9,895 bases of DNA. It comes from an uncultured Acidimicrobiaceae bacterium (GTDB lineage Bacteria; Actinomycetota; Acidimicrobiia; Acidimicrobiales; UBA8592). The stretch spans positions 1 to 9,895 of the forward strand of contig CAJWET010000045.1 in assembly GCA_913031515.1 (NCBI GenBank), written 5' to 3'. A model generated the notes under the pieces. The model searched no databases, was not told where the DNA came from, and saw only the letters and a list, made by a program, of their open reading frames with translations. The position numbers and the translations under genes are program-made. Positions 1-5,428 of this stretch are shown piece after piece; the first letter of the stretch is position 1; each line of letters opens with the position of its first letter.

Positions 1-23
1 ACAATGGATCGATTAGCTTTTGC

Positions 24-794
24 TCAATATTTTGAAGGTGATTTAGAAGAAATTTTGTCTTGTAGACGTTGGACCAATTGAGTAAATTCCTCGGATTCCA
101 TTGATTTCACTTGTGGAACTACTTCATGTTGGACCGCATCTTCCGAGGAATCGATGGAAGGAAGTTCCTGTAGAGCGATTTTTGTCATCTGGGTCAAATC
201 TTTCGAGTACGAAGCTGCGCGTTTTGCAATTGTTAAAGCTTCTTCCATCAGTTTTTCATCTGGAACACATGCCCAAGCCAGTCCAGTTCTGTAGGCGTCT
301 GGACCTCGAAGTACTTCACCGAATAGAACCATAGCTCGAAGAGTCTGGAAATTAGTGCGGGCCAGTAAACGCCATGTGTGGCCTCCACCAGGGTGAATCC
401 CGATTTGCAGAAATCGGCTATCGAATTTTGCTGAATCAGAGGCGACGATGACGTCACATGCTAATGCCATGTTCATCCCTGCTCCGACAGCTGCACCATT
501 TACTGCAGCGACAGTCGGAAGCGAAGAATCAGCTATACGAAGAAACCCACGGTAAATATCTTGAATATTCTCTCTTTCTCGGGCGGCAAGGAGATCGTTA
601 AGGTCTGCTCCAGCGCAGAAACCCTTTCCTGCACCGGTAACTATCAATGCTCCGACATCCTTCGACTCTTCTAGTTCATGGAGAACTTCGCAGATTTCAT
701 CGTTCATTTCGAGATTGATAGCGTTTCTTTTGTCAGGATCGTCCAAAGTCAATATGGCTACCCCATCGGATTCTTCAACTTTTATATATTCCAT
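24..794 (-). CDS. Enoyl-CoA hydratase/isomerase (crotonase) family protein, atypical active site
   Basis: This is a crotonase-fold protein of 256 residues, the usual family length, presumably acting on an acyl-CoA in the cytoplasm. The N-terminal strand and the DPDKRNAI stretch are typical. The first oxyanion-hole segment is GKGFCAGADL (about residues 56-65). The second is NGAAVGAGMN (99-108), followed by ACD and later HPGGG. The two glutamates that catalyse hydration in rat mitochondrial hydratase (Glu144 and Glu164) align by eye with Asn108 and Phe128. CoA binding and the oxyanion hole therefore look intact, but ordinary hydratase chemistry is doubtful; an isomerase, another crotonase activity or a degenerate enzyme is possible. 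I chose the ATG at 794, which has a weak GAGG just upstream and sits directly before the first strand. A TTG at 812 would add six residues. It follows the nuclease gene on the same strand after 61 bases, with no obvious functional link. Confidence 0.88.
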   Translation of the reverse strand: MEYIKVEESDGVAILTLDDPDKRNAINLEMNDEICEVLHELEESKDVGALIVTGAGKGFCAGADLNDLLAARERENIQDIYRGFLRIADSSLPTVAAVNGAAVGAGMNMALACDVIVASDSAKFDSRFLQIGIHPGGGHTWRLLARTNFQTLRAMVLFGEVLRGPDAYRTGLAWACVPDEKLMEEALTIAKRAASYSKDLTQMTKIALQELPSIDSSEDAVQHEVVPQVKSMESEEFTQLVQRLQDKISSKSPSKY

Positions 795-855
795 ACCCTC
801 ATTGTGGCTCAATAGAAGTCGATATGCTCCGTATCAGCTAGTTTTCTCAGAACTC

Positions 856-1806
856 TCAAGTGTCGTCATTGGCAAGATATTCTTGCCCCGTCTCACATTC
901 TTCCGAGATTGTGCACCAGCGACAAGGAGGGCCTGCTTGTGTTGTTGGAGGCCTCATTTTGAAGCGGATTTGGGCAAGACGAGTAATTCCGTCAGATATG
1001 CGAGCTACACAAGATTCAAGAACATCGACAGTGATATTTTCTGGAGTGAATTCTCCGCGATCGAGATAGTAGCTTGCTACCAATCGTGGGGGGATCCCTA
1101 TTCTGATCGTGTCTAGTAAAGCGTAGAAACGTAAATCGTCTCGATGGGATGGGGAGAATTTCCCTGTTTTGAAATCGACGATTACTTTTCCTGCAATATT
1201 TCCTCCTGCAGAACCAAGCGTTAGATCCACTTTCCCAGATAGGACAACTTTCCCTTCAGCCAATTCAACCCGTATCGGGGTTTCAAGCATCGGCCTCCAA
1301 CGTTTCTCAAGAGGTGGCCACGTTTCAAGAAAAGAACCGACTCTAGAATTTACGTCACCACAAAGTTGTGCACGGTCACCTTCGTTTAAGTCTTTAATCC
1401 AAGATGCCAAACTATCGTTCCCTTGCTCCGCCCTAGAAAGCGCCTCATTGGTAAGGGTTAAAGGGTCTTTGGGTCCAAGCCAAAAGATAGATAACTCAAT
1501 TGCTTTGTGGGAGAGAGTCCCTCTAGCCGTTGGGACACTCCATTCAAAACTTTCTTCGCTGTCCGCTATATAGCGTTTCTCACAACCCATTATCTGGGTT
1601 AATAAATGTTTGTTCACGAAGAGAGATTCATTGTCGGGTATATCTCGGATGAAAGTCTGTGCAACTTCTTCGAGGTTTTGCTTCAAGATTCTTTGGAGAT
1701 CAGCGCTGAACTCTGGTCGTTCATCGGGCTTTGCACCAAGTTGTGACAAGACATTTTTCTGGGCTGGGTTTAATGACGCCGGAAGGGCAGTATCCTCTTG
1801 TGCCAT
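856..1806 (-). CDS. Stand-alone PD-(D/E)XK nuclease, RecB/AddB/Cas4-like, with probable 4Fe-4S cluster
   Basis: This is a 316-residue protein with the core of the RecB/AddB/Cas4 nuclease family. His100 lies in GTLSH, Asp194 in GKVDL, Asp211 and Lys213 in VDFKTGK, and Tyr228 in DDLRFYALL. Together these form the H...D...DxK...Y signature for two-metal cleavage of DNA. Cys75 (in MGCEKRY) and the C-terminal trio Cys295, Cys298 and Cys304 (C-x2-C-x5-C) match the one-plus-three cysteine pattern that holds the 4Fe-4S cluster in AddB and Cas4. There is no helicase domain, so this is a single-domain nuclease rather than a RecB or AddB subunit. The ATG at 1806 lacks a Shine-Dalgarno sequence, and a TAACTT box ends six bases before it, so the mRNA may be leaderless. 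A role in repair or end processing is likely but the partner is unknown. No cas genes are nearby. Confidence 0.88.
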   Translation of the reverse strand: MAQEDTALPASLNPAQKNVLSQLGAKPDERPEFSADLQRILKQNLEEVAQTFIRDIPDNESLFVNKHLLTQIMGCEKRYIADSEESFEWSVPTARGTLSHKAIELSIFWLGPKDPLTLTNEALSRAEQGNDSLASWIKDLNEGDRAQLCGDVNSRVGSFLETWPPLEKRWRPMLETPIRVELAEGKVVLSGKVDLTLGSAGGNIAGKVIVDFKTGKFSPSHRDDLRFYALLDTIRIGIPPRLVASYYLDRGEFTPENITVDVLESCVARISDGITRLAQIRFKMRPPTTQAGPPCRWCTISEECETGQEYLANDDT

Positions 1807-1812
1807 AGGTCA

Positions 1813-1818
1813 AAGTTA
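1813..1818 (-). promoter_or_regulatory. Candidate -10 box for leaderless transcription of the nuclease gene
   Basis: On the minus strand TAACTT fits the actinobacterial TANNNT -10 pattern. It ends six bases before the ATG at 1806, and no ribosome binding site lies between. No convincing -35 box is visible at the right distance, so this is a weak call. Confidence 0.3.
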
Positions 1819-1892
1819 GCTTGAATTTCTATCGGGTATTGGTTCAAGGTAGTTATCTTCTAAATGTCATACCCCAAAGCCACAATGGATAT

Positions 1893-2249
1893 ATGGCGGA
1901 ATCTTCATCATTTCTATTTGCAAATACGGTTAGGACCCTAAGCACAGTTGTCCGAGAAAGAGGCTATAGCGTCCCTGCGTTTAAAGGGCCTCCGAATTTG
2001 GGGGAACACTCGAGAACTCTTAGAAGAAATAGAGACGGCTCAATGACCATTTCGGTTGTTTTTCGGGGGAGGGCTTGGCTTTCTACTCTCTCGGACATTG
2101 TCGAAGGGTTCGTCATCGCAAATAGCGATCTTGATAAAGCCCACCAACTCCGTGATTTACTTTGGTCAATTATCGAGGAAAGAGAATTATCGAAGGTTGA
2201 AGGAGGTGGGCTATCTCCCTCTTATCGCTCGCTAAGCTCTGCTGCTTAA
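1893..2249 (+). CDS. Hypothetical protein, 118 residues
   Basis: I do not recognise a named family. The reading frame is open from a TTG at 1821, but the ATG at 1893 gives the more natural start (MAESSSFLF). The first 24 codons of the longer version look like non-coding upstream DNA. There is no signal peptide and no membrane segment. The N-terminal third looks helical (ANTVRTLSTVVRERG). It is followed by a proline-containing turn (AFKGPP), a basic stretch with alternating hydrophobic residues near residues 41-62 (RTLRR...SVVFRGR), and a helix near 80-97. The tail from about 104 is Gly/Ser-rich and probably disordered. The basic hairpin could bind nucleic acid, but that is a guess. The gene diverges from the nuclease gene across 86 bases, suggesting a shared control region. 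It stops one base from the end of the convergent SDR gene. Confidence 0.72.
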   Translation: MAESSSFLFANTVRTLSTVVRERGYSVPAFKGPPNLGEHSRTLRRNRDGSMTISVVFRGRAWLSTLSDIVEGFVIANSDLDKAHQLRDLLWSIIEERELSKVEGGGLSPSYRSLSSAA

Positions 2250-2250
2250 A

Positions 2251-2976
2251 TCAAGCGATCAGTCCTCCATCGACCACGATTTCTGCACCGGAGATATAAC
2301 TTGCTTCGTCGCTAAGTAGAAACATCACTGTTGTTCCGACTTCATCGGGAGTGCCTGACCGCTGCATGGGGACGTTAGATACCAGCCGGTTGACATTGGC
2401 GTCACCTAGATCAAAAAGCATGTCAGTTTCTATTGCCCCAGGATGAATAGAGTTAACCCGAATATTTGAGCTGCCTAGTTCTTTTGCTGCGGCTTTTGTC
2501 ATTCCCCGTACAGCCCATTTACTTGCTCCATATGCAATTGCGCCGTATCCCCGCATTCCAGCAATGGAAGAAATATTGACAATGCTTCCGGATTTCTGTG
2601 AAACCATACTTGGCGCTACAGCGGACATACCCAGAAAAGTTCCAATTTGGTTCACTTCTACGATCTTCTTGAATAGTTCTACAGACCCATCAAGTATGCC
2701 GCCGTGTTCAAAAATTCCTGCGTTGTTGACAAGTCCATCTATCCTTCCAAACTCACTTACCGCCGAATTCACGACGTCAGACCATTGTTCGGGAGATGTG
2801 ACATCCAAGCTCCTATAAACATTCCCTGTTTCTTCTGCGACCTGGTTACCTTCATCGTCTAGAACGTCAGTTACTACAACTTTCGCACCGAGATGTGTTG
2901 CCAATCTGACCTCTGCAGCACCTTGGCCTTTCCCTCCGCCGGTGATGATTATCGTTTTCCCATCAAGTTTTCCCAT
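2251..2976 (-). CDS. Short-chain dehydrogenase/reductase, 3-alpha,20-beta-hydroxysteroid dehydrogenase-like
   Basis: This is a classical SDR of 241 residues, an NAD(P)-dependent alcohol/ketone oxidoreductase in the cytoplasm. The cofactor motif TGGGKGQG is at residues 12-19. Asp37 at the end of the second strand predicts NAD(H) preference. NNAG is at 84-87 and the active-site Asn is near 109. The catalytic Ser137, Tyr149 and Lys153 lie in ISSIAG and YGASK, with a loop one residue shorter than in FabG. The C-terminus (GAEIVVDGG) is complete. The overall wording is close to Streptomyces 3-alpha,20-beta-hydroxysteroid dehydrogenase, recalled from memory. The true substrate may be a steroid, terpenoid alcohol or hydroxyacyl group. 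The ATG at 2976 is preferred over an in-frame GTG at 2997 because GGAAGGAG sits five bases upstream of it. Confidence 0.93.
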   Translation of the reverse strand: MGKLDGKTIIITGGGKGQGAAEVRLATHLGAKVVVTDVLDDEGNQVAEETGNVYRSLDVTSPEQWSDVVNSAVSEFGRIDGLVNNAGIFEHGGILDGSVELFKKIVEVNQIGTFLGMSAVAPSMVSQKSGSIVNISSIAGMRGYGAIAYGASKWAVRGMTKAAAKELGSSNIRVNSIHPGAIETDMLFDLGDANVNRLVSNVPMQRSGTPDEVGTTVMFLLSDEASYISGAEIVVDGGLIA

Positions 2977-2981
2977 TTCTA

Positions 2982-2989
2982 CTCCTTCC
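2982..2989 (-). promoter_or_regulatory. Ribosome binding site that fixes the SDR start
   Basis: GGAAGGAG on the minus strand lies five bases before the ATG at 2976. It is the strongest Shine-Dalgarno sequence of any gene in the window. It falls inside the extended reading frame that begins with GTG at 2997, which argues against that longer start. Confidence 0.8.
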
Positions 2990-2999
2990 GGTATCACGA

Positions 3000-3005
3000 A
3001 GATTA
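3000..3005 (-). promoter_or_regulatory. Weak candidate -10 box for the SDR gene
   Basis: TAATCT on the minus strand matches TANNNT. It would start transcription around 2993, leaving a short leader that contains the strong ribosome binding site. No good -35 box is present 16-18 bases upstream. Confidence 0.25.
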
Positions 3006-3035
3006 GACCAGAGCCGTTCTCCTGCCTAACCGCAA

Positions 3036-3063
3036 TTGCAAGAAAATGAAATCGCTCTAGAGT
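3036..3063 (+). promoter_or_regulatory. Candidate promoter for tRNA-Leu
   Basis: TTGCAA at 3036-3041 and TAGAGT at 3058-3063 are separated by 16 bases and resemble -35 and -10 boxes. Transcription would begin near 3070, about 33 bases before the tRNA, leaving a 5' leader for RNase P. The TTGCAA overlaps a GCAATTGC palindrome. Confidence 0.35.
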
Positions 3064-3102
3064 CGAGCGAGCAAATAAGTCGTCAGGTAGTCTAAGTAAC
3101 TA

Positions 3103-3188
3103 GCCCGAGTGGCGGAATGGCAGACGCAGGGGGCTTAAACCCCCCGGCTCCTAATAGGGGCATGTGGGTTCGAGTCCCACCTCGGGCA
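3103..3188 (+). tRNA. tRNA-Leu (anticodon UAA)
   Basis: This is an 86-base class II tRNA. The acceptor stem GCCCGAG pairs with CTCGGGC (3181-3187) and the discriminator is A3188. The anticodon stem is five G pairing with five C around the loop CTTAAAC, with anticodon TAA at 3136-3138, which reads UUA and UUG. The long variable arm folds as GCTCC/GGGGC, typical of tRNA-Leu. The T arm is GTGGG-TTCGAGT-CCCAC. The 3' CCA is not encoded (ACA follows), so it must be added by tRNA nucleotidyltransferase. I see no copy of the tRNA 3' end elsewhere in the window, so nothing suggests an integration site. Confidence 0.97.
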
Positions 3189-3217
3189 CAATTAAGAAGC
3201 AAAAATAGCGCAAGGGT

Positions 3218-3234
3218 AAGTTTCCAGTAAACTT
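3218..3234 (+). repeat. Small inverted repeat between tRNA-Leu and the amidohydrolase gene
   Basis: AAGTTT and AAACTT form a six-pair stem around a five-base loop (CCAGT). It lies 30 bases after the tRNA and just before the next ribosome binding site. It is AT-rich and has no T tract, so it is not a convincing terminator. It could mark the tRNA 3' trailer or be chance. TAAGTT at 3217-3222 could alternatively be a weak -10 box for the amidohydrolase gene. Confidence 0.3.
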
Positions 3235-3251
3235 CAACAAAAGGGGGGTCA

Positions 3252-5009
3252 ATGTTTGACTGTTTAATTAAAGGTGGAACGCTCGTCGATGGGACAGGAA
3301 AAGAGGGTGAAACCGGCGACATTGCTATCGCTGACGGATTGATTGTTGAAGTCGGGGGACGCATAAGCGGTAATAGCAAAAGAGTTCTTGACGCTGACGG
3401 TGCCCTCGTAACTCCTGGTTGGGTAGACCTACACACCCACTATGACGGACAAGTCAGCTGGGATACAGAAATAGCGCCATCGTCGCATAATGGGGTTACT
3501 ACCGTGGTAATGGGAAACTGTGGTGTTGGTTTCGCACCTGTTCATCAAGGACAAGAGAAAGAACTTATCGAACTGATGGAAGGTGTCGAGGATATCCCAG
3601 GGTCGGCGCTTCATGAAGGCATGGAATGGGGTCAATGGGAAACTTTCCCTGAATACCTTGACTACCTTTCTGCAAGGCAATTCGCGCTTGATGTCGGAGC
3701 GCAAATAGCCCATGGGGCAGTTCGTTATTATGCCATGGGAGAGCGTGGGAGGTTAAATGAGGATGCCAACCAAGCTGACCTTGAGATTATGGGAGAGCTT
3801 GTCGCCGAAGCCATGGAAGCTGGAGCAGTTGGGTTTAGCACTTCAAGAACTATTGGTCATAGAGCATTGTGGGGAGAGCCTGTCCCGGGGACATTTGCCC
3901 CTGAAGAAGAATTACTTGCAATCGCTTCCGCTATGGGAGACACAAACAAAGGTGTTTTTGAAATGATCCCAGCCGGAACTGTAGGGAAGTTAGAAGGACT
4001 GGGCGGGGAAAGAACCACACAGGAAGCCGAACATGACCTTATGAGGAAATTCTCCCTTGCTAGTGGTAGACCCGTTACGTTCACTCTGGTTCAGTCTCCT
4101 GACTACGACCAGGACCTCTGGAAAAAGATACTCGAAATGACGGAAGAGGCGAACGAACAAGGAGCCCAAATGTTCCCACAGGTCTCATCACGACCAATAG
4201 GGTTTGTTACAGGCCTTGCTGGTTACCACGCATTCATGCGCCGGCCCACCTACCTACGGGAGATTGCGAATCTGCCTTTGGATGAAAAAGTAAGAATGAT
4301 GCAGCGCAAAGAAATACGGGAAGCCCTATTGTCTGAGACTGATGTTCCACCTGATCAACCAGGGTCGATGGAAAATGTCTCTTCGCTGTTCAGTCAAGCA
4401 GCACCAATTTTATTCCCGCTAGATGATCCGGTTGACTATGAACCAGATATGAGTGAATGCCTCGGAGCTCGAGCAGCAGGATTAGGGGTTAGCCCTATTG
4501 AATTCATGTACGATTTTCTTCTGGAAGAAGGCGGGACCCGCTTCGCTTCGGTTAGTGGCATTGATCCGCCAGCACGAATGGAAGTCCTTCGGGAAATGCT
4601 AATCCACCAGGATACCGTCACTGGCTTGAGTGATGCTGGGGCGCATGTGACGTTGATCTGCGATGGTACGATGCCAACCACACAATTAACGTATTGGACC
4701 AGAGACAGAGAGAAAGGCGAACAACTTCCTGTGGAGTTTGTTGTCCATAAGCAAAGTGCCCGTAACGCATGCCTCTACGGTTTTGATGATCGAGGAACCT
4801 TAGAGATAGGGAAGAAGGCAGACGTTAACGTGATTGACTATGACAATTTGAAAGTGTCACCTCCAGTTCCTCACCATGACCTACCAGAAGGAGGGAAGCG
4901 GCTAATGCAACCGGTTCAAGGGTATGTCGCAACGCTATGCTCAGGAGCAGTAACGCGGCGCAACGATTCAGATACAGGTGAGAGACCGGGGCGTTTGGTT
5001 AGAAGCTAG
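3252..5009 (+). CDS. D-aminoacylase-like amidohydrolase (N-acyl-D-amino-acid deacylase family)
   Basis: This is a 585-residue metal-dependent amidohydrolase without a signal peptide. The N-terminal small beta-domain (KGGTLVDGTG) leads into the barrel with VDLHTHYDG (His61, His63). GNCG (Cys90) matches the cysteine metal ligand of D-aminoacylases, and GLSDAGAH (Asp461) matches the catalytic aspartate. The C-terminal segment (GTLEIGKKADVNVIDY) completes the composite beta-domain. Family members remove acyl groups from N-acyl-D-amino acids or act on related amides; the substrate here is unknown. The segments that normally supply two further histidine ligands (SHxR and HHK in D-aminoacylase) appear to read EMIPAG (238-242 region) and TFTLVQ (276-281), as discussed in the findings. 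AAAGGGGGG stands three bases before the ATG, a clear ribosome binding site. The gene may be read from the tRNA promoter, as no terminator is seen in the 63-base gap. Confidence 0.9.
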   Translation: MFDCLIKGGTLVDGTGKEGETGDIAIADGLIVEVGGRISGNSKRVLDADGALVTPGWVDLHTHYDGQVSWDTEIAPSSHNGVTTVVMGNCGVGFAPVHQGQEKELIELMEGVEDIPGSALHEGMEWGQWETFPEYLDYLSARQFALDVGAQIAHGAVRYYAMGERGRLNEDANQADLEIMGELVAEAMEAGAVGFSTSRTIGHRALWGEPVPGTFAPEEELLAIASAMGDTNKGVFEMIPAGTVGKLEGLGGERTTQEAEHDLMRKFSLASGRPVTFTLVQSPDYDQDLWKKILEMTEEANEQGAQMFPQVSSRPIGFVTGLAGYHAFMRRPTYLREIANLPLDEKVRMMQRKEIREALLSETDVPPDQPGSMENVSSLFSQAAPILFPLDDPVDYEPDMSECLGARAAGLGVSPIEFMYDFLLEEGGTRFASVSGIDPPARMEVLREMLIHQDTVTGLSDAGAHVTLICDGTMPTTQLTYWTRDREKGEQLPVEFVVHKQSARNACLYGFDDRGTLEIGKKADVNVIDYDNLKVSPPVPHHDLPEGGKRLMQPVQGYVATLCSGAVTRRNDSDTGERPGRLVRS

Positions 5010-5380
5010 TCCTGTGTTTGGCCGGTGAACTGTCCCATATCGAAATAGTCACGCCATTTTGTGATCTTGCCATTAGCGAGTTCAAAAATTCCAGCCACCG
5101 GAAGCTCAATAGTGTTCTCACCAATTGTAAGAGTGTCTACCCGCTCGTTCATGACTACATCCCCTTCAGCTACTTGGTGAAGGATTTCAAATTGAATTGA
5201 AGTAGCCATAGCAAAAAAGCCCTCTATGAATCCTCGAATATTCTCTAAACCTTCTGCTGGTTCCATAGGGATATTGTGATAGACAGCTGACTCATCAAAG
5301 AATCCCATGATCTCTTCGAGGTCCCCTTTGGACCATGCTTCACAAAAGGATCGGATAACTGCATCGGGTGAAGAATTCAT
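5006..5380 (-). CDS. Limonene-1,2-epoxide hydrolase family protein (SnoaL/NTF2-like fold)
   Basis: This is a 124-residue cytoplasmic NTF2-like protein. The five catalytic residues of Rhodococcus limonene-1,2-epoxide hydrolase (Tyr53, Asn55, Arg99, Asp101, Asp132) all have counterparts. They are Tyr34 and Asn36 in YHNIP, Arg80 and Asp82 in NERVD, and Asp111 in WRDYFD. Together with ELPVAGIFE this points to the epoxide hydrolase branch rather than a polyketide cyclase or a generic SnoaL protein. The expected reaction is one-step addition of water to an epoxide, giving a vicinal diol. The substrate could be a terpenoid, steroid or fatty-acid epoxide. It follows the DUF1214-type gene on the same strand after 48 bases and may share its transcript. 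However, a TATTGT box seven bases before the ATG and the lack of a ribosome binding site also allow a leaderless mRNA of its own. Its TAG stop overlaps the stop of the convergent amidohydrolase gene. Confidence 0.9.
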   Translation of the reverse strand: MNSSPDAVIRSFCEAWSKGDLEEIMGFFDESAVYHNIPMEPAEGLENIRGFIEGFFAMATSIQFEILHQVAEGDVVMNERVDTLTIGENTIELPVAGIFELANGKITKWRDYFDMGQFTGQTQD

Positions 5381-5387
5381 GGAAGGA

Positions 5388-5393
5388 ACAATA
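5388..5393 (-). promoter_or_regulatory. Candidate -10 box for a leaderless epoxide hydrolase mRNA
   Basis: TATTGT on the minus strand ends seven bases before the ATG at 5380. The bases between are pyrimidine-rich and cannot be a Shine-Dalgarno sequence. No good -35 box is visible 17 bases upstream. Confidence 0.3.
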
Positions 5394-5428
5394 GTTGAGA
5401 TTGATTAGGAACGCTCATTTGTAGCGGC

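Noticed and set aside
4..81. Short plus-strand frame beginning ATG at position 4 (25 codons)
   Set aside because: It overlaps the end of the crotonase gene on the other strand, lacks visible upstream signals and resembles nothing known.
715..1116. Plus-strand 133-codon open frame opposite the crotonase and nuclease genes
   Set aside because: It lies antisense to two genes with clear motifs, shows no family-like sequence and has no ribosome binding site.
1169..1573. Plus-strand 134-codon open frame inside the nuclease gene
   Set aside because: It is antisense to the conserved nuclease core and Ser/Pro-rich in the way shadow frames usually are.
856..1806. Cas4-type CRISPR adaptation nuclease
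   Set aside because: The cysteine pattern fits, but no repeats, spacers or cas genes are present and the length and context suit a general RecB-like nuclease.
2243..2255. Small GCTT/AAGC hairpin between the 118-residue gene and the SDR gene
   Set aside because: Only four pairs, no T tract on either side and within coding ends, so chance is the simpler explanation.
3103..3251. Integration (attachment) site at the tRNA-Leu 3' end
   Set aside because: No repeat of the tRNA 3' end, no integrase and no foreign-looking genes are seen in the window.
3092..3436. Minus-strand open frame across tRNA-Leu and the start of the amidohydrolase gene
   Set aside because: Part of it is the reverse translation of the tRNA itself, a well-known spurious protein pattern (GGTRTHMPLLGAGG), and the rest is antisense to a solid gene.
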